64,000 nt of DNA from an uncultured Polaribacter sp. (GCF_947496195.1 NZ_CANMBY010000002.1:496001-560000), one strand, 5' to 3'. Positions 43,777 to 53,641 are shown, numbered from the stretch's first letter. The notes: a model not told the origin generated them from the sequence alone. Program-made: numbers and translations.

Positions 43777-44643
43777 TTATTCTTTAGTGTCAGGCTCTTT
43801 ATCTAACTCTTTTAATTTATCAATTATTTTATCTATCCTTTCTTTTTCGCTTTGTAAGGTTGCTAACATTTCGTTAGATTCCTCCATATATTTAGATTCT
43901 GGATAGTTTCTTTTTAACTTTTCGTAAGCTTCTATAGCATCTTTTATTCTTTCAGGCTTTCTTCTATCAGTACTTTTTAGTACAAAATCATGAGCTGCTT
44001 TTAAGCGATAGTATAAAGCTTCTTCTTTAAATTCAGATCCTAAATAATCACCTAATAAATTATCAAAAGCTTGTATAGCTGCTTTGTAATTTCTTAAATC
44101 GTAATCTGCTGTAGTATAATATACCTTTGCGATTTCGAAATATTTTTTCTGTAATTTATATCTTAATTCTTTATAATGCTGATTTGCTTCTTCAATCTTA
44201 TCTGAATCTGGATAAGCATTTATAAATGTTTGATAAGCTTCTAATGCTTTGTTAGTATCTGTAGGATCTTTACTAAATACAGGTGAAGCTAATTTATAAC
44301 TGTAAGCAGATAAAAATGCAGCTTCCTCTCTTTTAGAGCTTTTTGGGTAATTTTTTGTAAAGCGATCAAAATAATAACCAGAAAGACTATAGTTTTTCTC
44401 GTTAAAATTAGATTGTGCTACCATAAATTGAATACGTTCCATTTGAGGTTTCCCTCTAAAAGCTGGTGTAATTTTTTCAAATAAACGTAATGCTTTAGCA
44501 TATTTTTTGGATTCGTACATTTTTACGGCCATTTTATATTGCTCATCAACACTACCTTTATTCAATACTTTTTGATACTCTCCACAAGAGAACAAGAAAA
44601 AGCTGAACACTACTAAATACGCTAAATTTCTAAATTTTTGCAT
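43777..44643 (-). CDS. bamD: Outer membrane assembly lipoprotein BamD
   Basis: A 288-residue periplasmic lipoprotein of the BAM complex, which inserts beta-barrel proteins in the outer membrane. The signal peptide ends in LFSC (Cys20). The body is built of TPR-type helices: YKMAVKMYESKKYAKALRLFEKI, SGYYFDRFTKNYPKSSKREEAAFL, and NYPESKYMEESNEMLATL. Length fits the Bacteroidota form. A promoter box ends only four bases before the ATG, so the mRNA may be nearly leaderless. It is the first gene of the bamD-rpoZ-coaBC-DUF4835 operon. Confidence 0.92.
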   Translation of the reverse strand: MQKFRNLAYLVVFSFFLFSCGEYQKVLNKGSVDEQYKMAVKMYESKKYAKALRLFEKITPAFRGKPQMERIQFMVAQSNFNEKNYSLSGYYFDRFTKNYPKSSKREEAAFLSAYSYKLASPVFSKDPTDTNKALEAYQTFINAYPDSDKIEEANQHYKELRYKLQKKYFEIAKVYYTTADYDLRNYKAAIQAFDNLLGDYLGSEFKEEALYYRLKAAHDFVLKSTDRRKPERIKDAIEAYEKLKRNYPESKYMEESNEMLATLQSEKERIDKIIDKLKELDKEPDTKE

Positions 44644-44647
44644 CGGG

Positions 44648-44655
44648 CAAAATTA
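44648..44655 (-). promoter_or_regulatory. -7 promoter box directly before bamD
   Basis: Minus-strand TAATTTTG matches TAnnTTTG, with only four bases between its last G and the bamD ATG. Using the SRP RNA gene as ruler, transcription would start at or next to the A of the ATG. Confidence 0.6.
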
Positions 44656-44772
44656 CTAATTAAATATGGATTATTAAAACGATTTTTTCTTCTATAAAAT
44701 CATTTTACAATAATCTATAAAAAACAGTAAAGTTTTTGTAAAAAGATACTAAATGTTTGTTAAGGTTAAGAT

Positions 44773-45648
44773 TTAAAAATGCTTAACAAAATTAGCTATT
44801 TTAGAGGTTAATTGGGTTGTTGCTTTTACTAATGGTAATCTAACATAGTTGCTACAAACTCCTAATTCTTGTAATACCGTTTTTATACCTGCAGGATTAT
44901 TTTCTTCAAAAATATAATCTACAATATCCATTAATTTATAGTGAATTTTATAAGCTTCTGTATTTTTACCTTCTAAAGCTAAATTTATCATTTTTGAAAA
45001 TTCTGATGGAAAAGCCTGACCTATAACAGAAATCACACCTGAACCCCCTGCCAAAGTTACTCCAATTGCTAAATCATCATCACCAGAAATGATTAAAAAA
45101 TCTTCTGGCTTATCTTTAAGCAAACTGTAATATTGTTGTTGATTGTTACCTGCTTCTTTAATAGCTACTATATTACTAAAATCTCTTGCTAAACGTAAAG
45201 TTGTTGAAGCCTCCATATTTTTAGCAGTTCTACCAGGTACATTATATAAAATAATAGGTTTTTCTGTAGCTTCTGCTATTGCCTTATAATGCTGATAAAA
45301 ACCTTCTTGAGTAGGCTTACTATAGTAAGGAGCTACAGACAAAATTCCATCTATTTCTGATAAATCTCTAGTTTGTAATTCTTTAACAACCTCTAAAGTA
45401 TTATTACCACCTACACCTAAAACTAAAGGAACTCTTTTGTTGTTTACCTCTACTATAGTATTTATAATTTGTTGTTTTTCTTCTTTTGTAATGGTAGCAC
45501 TTTCGCCTGTTGTACCATTAATAACCAAGTAATCAGTTCCGTTTTCAATATTAAACTGAACTAACTTTCTTAAGGCTTCAAAATCTACTGTTAAATCTTT
45601 TTTAAATGGTGTTACTAAAGCAACACCCATACCAACAAATTTTTGCAT
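44773..45648 (-). CDS. dapA: 4-hydroxy-tetrahydrodipicolinate synthase
   Basis: A 291-residue TIM-barrel aldolase that condenses pyruvate with aspartate semialdehyde, the first committed step to diaminopimelate and lysine. Visible are GTTGE (45-49), Tyr135 in ILYNVPGRT, Arg140, and Schiff-base Lys164 in [19 protein letters not shown] and GDDDLAI are family signatures. All catalytic residues are intact. It has its own promoter box upstream and supplies the pathway in which dapD, elsewhere in this window, works. Confidence 0.95.
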   Translation of the reverse strand: MQKFVGMGVALVTPFKKDLTVDFEALRKLVQFNIENGTDYLVINGTTGESATITKEEKQQIINTIVEVNNKRVPLVLGVGGNNTLEVVKELQTRDLSEIDGILSVAPYYSKPTQEGFYQHYKAIAEATEKPIILYNVPGRTAKNMEASTTLRLARDFSNIVAIKEAGNNQQQYYSLLKDKPEDFLIISGDDDLAIGVTLAGGSGVISVIGQAFPSEFSKMINLALEGKNTEAYKIHYKLMDIVDYIFEENNPAGIKTVLQELGVCSNYVRLPLVKATTQLTSKIANFVKHF

Positions 45649-45667
45649 ATCTATTATTTTAAAGTTG

Positions 45668-45675
45668 CAAAATTA
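45668..45675 (-). promoter_or_regulatory. -7 promoter box upstream of dapA
   Basis: Minus-strand TAATTTTG matches TAnnTTTG, 19 bases before the dapA ATG. Confidence 0.6.
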
Positions 45676-45746
45676 CAACAATTGAAAGTAAAATTGTAAG
45701 ATATTTATTGAAGTAAATTAAGAATAAACAAATTTAAATTAGAAGT

Positions 45747-46244
45747 TTAAATTTTATTCAGAATTTCTAAATATCTTTTTAATTCAGTTAAAAAACGTAC
45801 TGTATTTTTTGGATACTCATTAATCTCAATATCATATAGTTGTTGATTTACCTTTGATATTCCTGCTTTAAATTTGGCATTAGAATGTAAAACTGCTAAT
45901 TCTGTATACAAGTTTTTTTTATTAAAATATCCTATAAGTAAATCAAATGGCTCTTCTAAAAAAGTTTTTAATGAAGCTTCTTTTACTTGACCTTTCCAAC
46001 CAAAGCTTTTTTCTGAAAAATGAAGTGTATTTTCTGGTTTGTTTTTAGTAGAAGATAAAAAACTGAATATTTTAGCGTCTGTATTATAAATTGAATCAAC
46101 TTCTTTTTTTATATCAATCCATCTAGAAATTTCGTCTGAAGAAATAATTCCTATAGTTTTAATTTTACCTGAATCTACAATTCTATTCGCTTCTTTTTCT
46201 AAAAGTAATTTTTGAAAACGTCTATTTACAAAAGATTTTTTCAA
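45747..46244 (-). CDS. DUF6913 family protein
   Basis: A 165-residue soluble protein with a basic N-terminal helix (FVNRRFQKLLLEKEANRI), an alternating alpha/beta core (KTIGIISSDE, DAKIFSFLSS, FDLLIGYF) and AKFKAGISKVNQQLYDIEINE. It matches DUF6913, a Bacteroidota family of unknown function that usually lies by dapA, as here. The only usable start is TTG (46242-46244); the frame reaches a stop upstream without meeting an ATG. I cannot assign a role. Confidence 0.72.
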   Translation of the reverse strand: MKKSFVNRRFQKLLLEKEANRIVDSGKIKTIGIISSDEISRWIDIKKEVDSIYNTDAKIFSFLSSTKNKPENTLHFSEKSFGWKGQVKEASLKTFLEEPFDLLIGYFNKKNLYTELAVLHSNAKFKAGISKVNQQLYDIEINEYPKNTVRFLTELKRYLEILNKI

Positions 46245-46391
46245 TATAATATTTATTAAAATTGATTGATATGAATACTAACTGTGTAAAAGTAATATTT
46301 ATTTTCTATTAGATATAAAAATAGTCTAAAACTCTATTTTTTTGTAAGCCATTTTAAAATATATCGTCTAAAAAATAAATCAATCAAAAAA

Positions 46392-46781
46392 ATGAGAAAA
46401 AAAATACTGTTTGCGTTAAAAGCAATAGCTGTTATTATTATGTTGCAAACATTATTTTTTAAATTTTCTGCTGCAAATCAAAGTGTTGAACTTTTTACAA
46501 AAATAGCTGGTGAGCATGAAGCTTATTTAAGAATTGGCACTGGAATTATAGAACTTATTGCTTCTATTTTATTATTTACCTCAAAAAATTCTTGGTTAGG
46601 TGCATTTATGACTTTAGGGGTAATGAGTGGAGCTATTTTAGGCCATATTACTATTCTAGGAATAAGTCATAATAATGATGGTGGTTTACTTTTTGTAGCT
46701 GCTGTTTATATTTTTATTGTTGCCTTAGTTGTTTTAATTAATCAAAGAAAAAAGATTTTTATTCTTGGTAAGCATTTTTAA
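46392..46781 (+). CDS. DoxX-like membrane protein
   Basis: A 129-residue protein with four hydrophobic helices (~8-26, ~50-65, ~68-88, ~97-117) and the DoxX-type sequence LQTLFFKFSAANQSVELF in the first loop. The GxGIIELIASILLF and LGAFMTLGVMSGAILGH helices follow. DoxX proteins sit in the inner membrane and some are linked to redox or oxidative-stress functions, but this one's role is unknown. It converges on the lysoplasmalogenase gene, overlapping it by 23 bases. Confidence 0.8.
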   Translation: MRKKILFALKAIAVIIMLQTLFFKFSAANQSVELFTKIAGEHEAYLRIGTGIIELIASILLFTSKNSWLGAFMTLGVMSGAILGHITILGISHNNDGGLLFVAAVYIFIVALVVLINQRKKIFILGKHF

Positions 46782-47424
46782 TTAACGATCTACAAATTAG
46801 ATATTGAGCTAAAATGTAAGTAATCATTATATAAATTTGAAAGTTATCATTTGTTAAGTAAAATCTGTCTAAACCAATTAAACTATCTGATAAAATAAAT
46901 AAACTTGATCCTAGCAATAACCATAAATTTCCAGTAGTATTCTTTTGAAGGTAATTTAATAAAGTAAAACTACCAAAGACAGAAATTATACCAGTGTAAA
47001 AAATAACTGGAATCTTCATATCTCCTAATTTATCATAAATTAAATTCAAAAAATAAGCAGAAAATAAAGCAAAGGGTAAAGTACTTATAAACAGTTTTTT
47101 AATATTAATTTTTTGCATTAAATCTCTAGTAATTTTTATGTAAAAAATATGAGCCAATAAAAAAGAACTCAATCCAAAAACAAAAAACTGATTATTAAAA
47201 AGGAGTAAAACATCTCCCCAAAAAGAAAAAAATAATGCAGATACGTACCAAAAATTAGGTTTTTTAACTGAAAATAAATAAACCAAGACTAAAGTTGTCA
47301 TCAAAAAAGGTTTACTTATAACAGCAATTTTATTTAAAAAAAATAAACCACAAATATGTAAAATAGCAATTGCTACATATAAAAAAGAAGCAATTGCTAT
47401 TTTGTGTTTATTTATTTGTGACAT
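46759..47424 (-). CDS. Lysoplasmalogenase (YhhN/TMEM86 family)
   Basis: A 221-residue protein of seven to eight membrane helices. SVKKPNFWYVSALFFSFWGDVLLLF carries the YhhN-family FxxxGD motif, and GSSLFILSDSLIGLDRF the SDxxxAxxxF-like motif. These enzymes hydrolyse the vinyl-ether bond of lysoplasmalogens, or act on other ether lipids. I start at ATG 47424, not the TTG one codon upstream. Its start overlaps the end of the ABC-peptidase gene by 17 bases, so it is the last gene of that operon. Confidence 0.82.
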   Translation of the reverse strand: MSQINKHKIAIASFLYVAIAILHICGLFFLNKIAVISKPFLMTTLVLVYLFSVKKPNFWYVSALFFSFWGDVLLLFNNQFFVFGLSSFLLAHIFYIKITRDLMQKINIKKLFISTLPFALFSAYFLNLIYDKLGDMKIPVIFYTGIISVFGSFTLLNYLQKNTTGNLWLLLGSSLFILSDSLIGLDRFYLTNDNFQIYIMITYILAQYLICRSLIKNAYQE

Positions 47425-50400
47425 CAACTTTTCTTCTGTTATCTTCAGACTGTGTGTCTATTAATTTATTGTATGGGTCTACACCAACTTCCATTGGTTT
47501 TTCATCTACAATAATTTTAATTGAATTATTTATAGAAGTAATTTTATGTTTTTTAAGATATAATTCTACTTCTTCTTTTTTACCATCAACTTCTTTCTCT
47601 GTAAAAATACCAATATCTATATAATCGTTTAATAAAGATGATAATATTGGCTTATTCATCTTGTCTGTTTTGTAGCTTAAGGTATCTCCTACTTTTTCTC
47701 CATAATAACGTTTCCCTTTTTCGTCATTTCTATATTTTGCAACTTCAAAATCTATTTCTACTTCAAATTTTCCATTATCTAATGCTGTTACCTTAGCGTC
47801 AGTTACTCTATTTTTATATAGCGTAATTGTTTCGAACATATCTTTAATAACATATTGTAAAGAATCTGGAGTAGCTTCTTTTAGATGATTTACAAATTCT
47901 ATAGATGTTGTATAAGGTGGATTTTGAAATCTTACTTTTTTAGTAAACTTTTGAATAGCATTATTTAGATTTTCTTCTCCTATATAATCGCTTAAAGCAT
48001 ATAAAACCATAGAACCTTTTTGGTAATGTATATACCCTTGACCGTCATTATACATTAATGGCTTTTCACGCTTACGCTCTAAGGTTCTTTGTAATAAGTA
48101 CCCATCTAAAGCATCTTTTAAGAAAGTACGCATTTTTGTTTTTCCATACTCATGTTCTAGTACTTTTAAAGAAACATATTCTGCCATACTTTCAGACAAT
48201 AAAGTAGCACCTAATACATCTGCTCCAATTACTTGATGAGCCCACCATTGATGAGCAACTTCGTGAGCAGTCACAGAAAAAGGATAATCTACTCCATCAT
48301 CACTTTTATCATCTACATCTGCTATAAAACCAATACCTTCAGAAAAAGGCATTGTGTTCGCAAATGCTTGCGCAAAAGTACCTCCTGTTCTTGGAAACTC
48401 AATAATTCTAGCTTGTCTAAATTGATAAGGACTAAAATTTTTACCATTATATTCTAAAGACCTTTTCATACCCTTCATCATTCTATCTAAATTAAAAGTA
48501 TGTGGTTTATGATAATAAATTTCTAAACTAATGCCTTTATACATTTCTTTTTTAACCTCATATCTAGCAGAATTAAATGCATAAAAGTTTAAAATTTTAT
48601 TATCCATTTTATAATGGAAATATCTTCTATCATTTTCAGTCCATTCTTTTTGTAAATATCCAGGAGCTATTGCAATTTGATCTTTTGATGTTGAAACTGT
48701 TGCTTCAAAATCTATCCAATCTGAATCTTTTGAAATATAGGTATTTCCTAATGCTGTTGAGTCTGATGGATGTGGTTTTAAATCGTTTGGTGGTAACTCG
48801 TATTTTTTACGAGTTTTATCATCTGTAAGTTCTCCATTTGATGAATATCCTAAAGAAGGAAACATAGAAAAATTATTGATAAAAGTACCATTTTCTCTAA
48901 TTGGAGACTTTCTTCTGTAAGTAGTATTTTTGTCACTTTCTACTGTAACTTCTAACTCCAAAGTATCTCCAGGCATTATTTTGTTTTCGAAAAAGTAAAT
49001 ATCGAAATTATGTATAGTGTCTTCTGAAACCAACTTATTAGGCTTATTAAAAGTAAAAGTACTTTTTAAAGAATTATGATTTAAGAACAAACTATCAATA
49101 GCTTGGTCTGTTTTATTAATCATTGTAAACTTTGCAGATGCATCATAAAAACGTTTTTTTGGAAAAATATTTACGTTTGCATTTACAGCTACAATTCTTG
49201 GTTGCGCATAATTTTCGAACTTTTTATATTTCTTTTCCCACTCAACTCTTCTTAATTCGAATTCTTTAGCAGAAGTTTTATTGGCTTTTGTTCCTGTTTC
49301 TTGATAAATAGAAAACCCTAAACTCACAAAAGCTACAAAAAATATAATAAAGCTAATAGCAAAGCCTCCTTTAAATCTATTTTTTGCAATAGATATTCTT
49401 TCTCCAAAAGAAGATGGTATGCCTCTCACCCAAAACAAAGCAGCTATAATTAATAATGATAAGCCACATAAAATCCAATATAACTTATACATTAAAAATG
49501 GAGTTAAAATTCCATAACCATTCATATCTGAATAGCCAAAGCCTGGTCCTTGGTTATACTTATAAATATCCAATTCTATACCTGCTGTTGATAAAAACGG
49601 CATTCCTATAGAAATCACAAGTAATACAAAAAGACCTAAATAAGGGTTTCCTATTAGTGTTTGAATAAATATGGATAATAATGCCCAAACAAAATAACCT
49701 AAGAAACTTAACAGAAATAATTCTGTAAAATAATGGCCTAATTCAAAATTATAATACCCATTATACATTTGAAAAAGAATACCAGAAACCATTATAACTG
49801 CTAGTAAAATCCATTGCATTTTTACTAAAGCTATAACTTTAGAGAACAACAACGTCCAATTAGGAATTGGTGTAGCATCAACCAAATGATTAGCTCTTGC
49901 AATTTTTGCTCTATTAACTAACATACCTGCATATAAAAATGTACAGATGTTTATAGATATAGAAAAAACACCACCAATATTTAGCATTTTCCAAGTTACT
50001 GGTAAAGTTGGTGTTCCAAAAATATTTCCTATTTCAGATAACCCTACTATCATTAAAACTAACCCCACTAAAACAATAGAAATAAATGGCCAGCTTTTTA
50101 CAATGTATTTAAAATCGATATTCGATAATTTCCACATCGTTTTTAAATTCTGACTAAAAGAATGGTTATACGTTACTTCTGGCAATACAATTTTTGTAAT
50201 ACCACTAAAATTGGTTTTAATAACTCTTTCTCCTTTAGATTTCTTAAAAGAAATTGATAATGCATTTTGACTAAATGCAAAAAAACGATATACTAAACCA
50301 AATATTAAAGTTGAAATCCCTAACCATAATAAACGATTATAAATAACCATTTCTTTGATAGGTATTTGCAATTCGTTTTGTTCTGATGGCGTCCAATACT

Positions 50401-51073
50401 TTGTATAATAGATAACAGCACCATCTCCAAAAGGATCTAATAATGCTAATAAAGTTCTCTGTTCTGGTTCTCCTAAAACACTAGCTACAACTCCTTGAAC
50501 AAATAATAATACAATAACTGTAATAAAACCAGCTGCAATATTTCTTGTAAACGCAACTACAGCAAATACAATGGCTCCAAAAAGTAAGACATTTGGTAAA
50601 ATAAATATCAAATAGGTTAATAAATACGTTGCACCATTAAATGTGGTTATAAGATCTGGGTTTGTACCAGGAAATCTAAAACCTATTATCATACCAAGTG
50701 CTATAGAAAGCACTATTAATGAAACAATTACAATTCCGCTAAAAAACTTTGCAAATAAATAATTGGCTTTTGTAAAAGGATATGAATACAAAATGGTATG
50801 CATTTCACTTTTATAATCTCTATAAATAGACAACCCTATAATTGAAGGAAATAAAAAGAAAATAAAAACGGTTAACGCATTAAAAACATTTCTTACACCT
50901 GTTGGTGAATTTACTATTCTTGATGAACCAGTTGTAGCTGTTATAGTATCAAAAAAACCAGCTGAAGCAGCTGATAAGAAAAAAGATAATCCTAAAAATA
51001 TGGCTAAATAAATATAAAATGCTGGTTTATTAAACCAGTATTTTAATTCTTGCTTAAATATCGTTGAAAACAT
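47408..51073 (-). CDS. ABC-2 type permease fused to an M1-family metallopeptidase
   Basis: A 1221-residue protein with two parts. The N-terminal ~580 residues hold about 12 membrane helices in two ABC-2 permease-like halves (GLSIYRDYKSEMHTILYSYPFTKANYLFAK). The periplasmic C-terminal part (~610-1221) is an M1 aminopeptidase-like domain with zinc motif His937-Glu938-x-x-His941 and Glu961 in SESMAEY. The Glu lies 19 residues after the second His, one more than the canonical M1 spacing. The ATPase is encoded 33 bases upstream. The pair may couple export or extraction to peptide cleavage; substrate unknown. Confidence 0.88.
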   Translation of the reverse strand: MFSTIFKQELKYWFNKPAFYIYLAIFLGLSFFLSAASAGFFDTITATTGSSRIVNSPTGVRNVFNALTVFIFFLFPSIIGLSIYRDYKSEMHTILYSYPFTKANYLFAKFFSGIVIVSLIVLSIALGMIIGFRFPGTNPDLITTFNGATYLLTYLIFILPNVLLFGAIVFAVVAFTRNIAAGFITVIVLLFVQGVVASVLGEPEQRTLLALLDPFGDGAVIYYTKYWTPSEQNELQIPIKEMVIYNRLLWLGISTLIFGLVYRFFAFSQNALSISFKKSKGERVIKTNFSGITKIVLPEVTYNHSFSQNLKTMWKLSNIDFKYIVKSWPFISIVLVGLVLMIVGLSEIGNIFGTPTLPVTWKMLNIGGVFSISINICTFLYAGMLVNRAKIARANHLVDATPIPNWTLLFSKVIALVKMQWILLAVIMVSGILFQMYNGYYNFELGHYFTELFLLSFLGYFVWALLSIFIQTLIGNPYLGLFVLLVISIGMPFLSTAGIELDIYKYNQGPGFGYSDMNGYGILTPFLMYKLYWILCGLSLLIIAALFWVRGIPSSFGERISIAKNRFKGGFAISFIIFFVAFVSLGFSIYQETGTKANKTSAKEFELRRVEWEKKYKKFENYAQPRIVAVNANVNIFPKKRFYDASAKFTMINKTDQAIDSLFLNHNSLKSTFTFNKPNKLVSEDTIHNFDIYFFENKIMPGDTLELEVTVESDKNTTYRRKSPIRENGTFINNFSMFPSLGYSSNGELTDDKTRKKYELPPNDLKPHPSDSTALGNTYISKDSDWIDFEATVSTSKDQIAIAPGYLQKEWTENDRRYFHYKMDNKILNFYAFNSARYEVKKEMYKGISLEIYYHKPHTFNLDRMMKGMKRSLEYNGKNFSPYQFRQARIIEFPRTGGTFAQAFANTMPFSEGIGFIADVDDKSDDGVDYPFSVTAHEVAHQWWAHQVIGADVLGATLLSESMAEYVSLKVLEHEYGKTKMRTFLKDALDGYLLQRTLERKREKPLMYNDGQGYIHYQKGSMVLYALSDYIGEENLNNAIQKFTKKVRFQNPPYTTSIEFVNHLKEATPDSLQYVIKDMFETITLYKNRVTDAKVTALDNGKFEVEIDFEVAKYRNDEKGKRYYGEKVGDTLSYKTDKMNKPILSSLLNDYIDIGIFTEKEVDGKKEEVELYLKKHKITSINNSIKIIVDEKPMEVGVDPYNKLIDTQSEDNRRKVDVTNK

Positions 51074-51106
51074 AATTTAATTTTAGATGATTTAAAATAA
51101 AGTGAA

Positions 51107-51994
51107 TTAGACTAATTCTGGTTCATCTTGCTTTAAGGCAATAAAATAAACATCATCTAATTGAGGCTCAACTTCAACAAAATCTTCAGAAGGTTTTTCA
51201 GAAGCATGTACTCTTAAATTTAGAGTATTATCTTGATTGTAATTAGAAGATAAAATATTGTATAATTTTTCGTTTTCTTCTAAATCTTCTCTTTCAATGG
51301 TCTTTTGCCAAATGGTACCTTTTAAAACTCCTGTAGCTTCTTGAGGTGTAGTATGCTTTAATATTCTACCTCCATTTAAAATAGCCATTTCATTACACAA
51401 TTCTTTTACATCTTCTACAATATGAGTAGAAAAAATAACTGTACAATTGGTACCTACTTCACGTAAAACGTTTAAAAAACGATGTCTTTCTGCAGGGTCT
51501 AAACCTGCTGTTGGCTCATCAACAATAATTAATTTTGGATTATTTAACAATAGTTGAGCAATACCAAAACGTTGTTTCATACCACCAGAATAACCTGCAA
51601 CATGCTTACGCCTAACATCATATAAATTAGTAATTTCTAAAACTTCTTTAACAATAGCTTTTCTTTCTGTTTTGTTAGAAATACCTTTTAAAGTTGCAAA
51701 ATAATCTAACAAATCTTCAGCAGACATTTTTGGATACACTCCAAAAGATTGTGGTAAATATCCTAATACTTTTCTTAGAGACATATTGTCTTCTAATACA
51801 TTTATATCCCCAAAAGTAATAGATCCAGAATCTGGGCTTTGCAATGTTGCAATTGTTCTCATTAAAGAAGATTTACCTGCTCCATTTGGCCCTAGTAATC
51901 CAAACATCCCTGTTCCTATTTCAATACTTAAATTGTCTATTGCTTTTACTCCGTTTTTATAAGTCTTTGTTAAATTTTGTATAACTAATTTCAT
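51107..51994 (-). CDS. ABC transporter ATP-binding protein
   Basis: A 295-residue ATPase of the ABC-2 (CcmA/NatA-like) type. Walker A is GPNGAGKS (35-42), the Q-loop is in YLPQSFGVYP, the signature is SGGMKQR, and Walker B is IIVDEPTAGLDP. The ~80-residue C-terminal extension (AILNGGRILKHTTPQEATG onward) is usual for this group. It energises the downstream permease-peptidase, 33 bases away, with which it is surely co-transcribed. It has no membrane segment. Confidence 0.93.
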   Translation of the reverse strand: MKLVIQNLTKTYKNGVKAIDNLSIEIGTGMFGLLGPNGAGKSSLMRTIATLQSPDSGSITFGDINVLEDNMSLRKVLGYLPQSFGVYPKMSAEDLLDYFATLKGISNKTERKAIVKEVLEITNLYDVRRKHVAGYSGGMKQRFGIAQLLLNNPKLIIVDEPTAGLDPAERHRFLNVLREVGTNCTVIFSTHIVEDVKELCNEMAILNGGRILKHTTPQEATGVLKGTIWQKTIEREDLEENEKLYNILSSNYNQDNTLNLRVHASEKPSEDFVEVEPQLDDVYFIALKQDEPELV

Positions 51995-52006
51995 ACTGTA
52001 CTTGGT

Positions 52007-52423
52007 TTAGTTTAGCTGTTTTTTAATTTTTATAGAATTAACTTTTCGTAAATTTCCTTTTGTAAGTTCATTCTCAAAGGTAATATTTATATAATTATAA
52101 TCTTTTAAATGTAATAAATTAGCTTTAACTTCTTCTTTAATCACATCTGTATATGAGTTAATTTGACTATCGCTTATAGTCTCTAAATTATTAATTTTAA
52201 AAGTTAAATTTAACCCATTCTCTTTAGATGAACCCTTCTTTTTTGTTGTGTAAAACCCAATAGATAGTTTATCGAAATCAAATTGTCTTTTTAATCTTTT
52301 TTCGAAGCCAGCTTTACCTACTTTAAAATCTGGATTACTATTAGATTTACTTTCTGTAATTGTATGACAGTTCAAAAAAAATAGACATGTTGTTAAAAAT
52401 AAGAATAGTTTAAAGTTTTTCAT
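52007..52423 (-). CDS. Small lipoprotein of unknown function
   Basis: A 138-residue exported protein with a lipoprotein signal ending FFLNC (Cys19). A Ser/Asn-rich linker, a basic segment (KAGFEKRLKRQFDFD) and a compact alpha/beta part that closes with LKDYNYINITFENELTKGNLRKV follow. I recognise no family. It ends 12 bases before the ABC ATPase start on the same strand, so it is probably the first gene of the four-gene operon with ATPase, permease-peptidase and lysoplasmalogenase. That makes a periplasmic helper role conceivable. Confidence 0.6.
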   Translation of the reverse strand: MKNFKLFLFLTTCLFFLNCHTITESKSNSNPDFKVGKAGFEKRLKRQFDFDKLSIGFYTTKKKGSSKENGLNLTFKINNLETISDSQINSYTDVIKEEVKANLLHLKDYNYINITFENELTKGNLRKVNSIKIKKQLN

Positions 52424-52547
52424 TAAAGTTAGTTTTTATAATTGTTTAATAAGTAGTTACATAAGTGTAAATGTTACATTTTTTTTATGATTTATAGTTC
52501 TAAAATCCTAAAAAACGTTTTATTTTTACAGAAACAGAAAAGATATT

Positions 52548-53636
52548 ATGTCAGAAAAATCAATTTTAAACGAAAAATCATTAGAATTTTTAGAGAAATA
52601 TTTAAATAATGCTGCTCCAACTGGTTACGAGTGGGAAGGTCAAAAAATTTGGATGGAATATCTAAAGCCTTATGTAGATAGCTTTATAACAGATACTTAT
52701 GGCTCTGCAGTTGGTGTAATAAATCCTGATGCGAAATATAAAGTAGTTATAGAAGGGCATGCAGATGAAATTTCTTGGTATGTAAATTACATTTCTGATA
52801 ATGGCTTAATTTATGTGATTAGAAATGGAGGGTCAGATCATCAAATTGCACCAAGTAAAGTAGTAAATATTCATACTAAAAAAGGCATTGTTAAAGGTGT
52901 TTTTGGATGGCCAGCTATACATACAAGAGACAAATCTAATGAAGAAGCTCCAAAACCAGATAACATTTGTATTGATGTTGGTTGTGCTACTAAAGATGAA
53001 GTTTTAGCATTAGGTATTCACGTAGGTTGTGTAATTACTTATCCAGATGAATTTCATGTTTTAAATGGAGATAAATTTGTTTGTAGAGCTTTAGACAACA
53101 GAATGGGTGGATTTATGATTGCTGAGGTTGGACGTTTACTAAAAGAAAATAACATTAAATTACCTTTTGGTTTATACATCACAAACTCTGTTCAAGAAGA
53201 AATAGGTTTAAGAGGTGCAGAAATGATTACTCAAACTATAAAACCTAATGTTGCCATAGTTACAGATGTTACACATGATACAACTACACCAATGATAGAT
53301 AAAAAGAAACAAGGTTTGTTAGAGTTAGGTAAAGGACCAGTTGTTGCTTATGCACCAGCTGTTCAGCAAAAATTAAGAGATTTAATTATTGATGCTGCAG
53401 AAGCAAATAAAATTCCTTTTCAACGTTCAGCTTTATCTAGAGCTACAGGTACAGACACAGATGCATTTGCTTATAGCAATGGAGGTGTTGCTTCAGCATT
53501 AATTTCTTTACCTTTAAGATACATGCATACAACTGTAGAAATGGTACATAGAAGTGATGTAGAAAATGTAATTAAAATGATTTACGAATCACTTTTAAAA
53601 ATTAAAGAAGGAGATACTTTCTCTTATTTTGAATAA
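52548..53636 (+). CDS. M42 family metallopeptidase (glutamyl aminopeptidase type)
   Basis: A 362-residue cytoplasmic zinc/cobalt aminopeptidase, normally a large oligomeric tetrahedral complex. Metal ligands and catalytic residues are visible: His71 and Asp73 in EGHADE, Asp183 in ALDNRMGG, Glu217-Glu218 in QEEIGLRG, Asp240 in TDVTHDT and His327 in YMHTTVE. All fit M42/FrvX. Peptide specificity is uncertain. A terminator stands immediately after the gene. Confidence 0.92.
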   Translation: MSEKSILNEKSLEFLEKYLNNAAPTGYEWEGQKIWMEYLKPYVDSFITDTYGSAVGVINPDAKYKVVIEGHADEISWYVNYISDNGLIYVIRNGGSDHQIAPSKVVNIHTKKGIVKGVFGWPAIHTRDKSNEEAPKPDNICIDVGCATKDEVLALGIHVGCVITYPDEFHVLNGDKFVCRALDNRMGGFMIAEVGRLLKENNIKLPFGLYITNSVQEEIGLRGAEMITQTIKPNVAIVTDVTHDTTTPMIDKKKQGLLELGKGPVVAYAPAVQQKLRDLIIDAAEANKIPFQRSALSRATGTDTDAFAYSNGGVASALISLPLRYMHTTVEMVHRSDVENVIKMIYESLLKIKEGDTFSYFE

Positions 53637-53641
53637 ACTAT

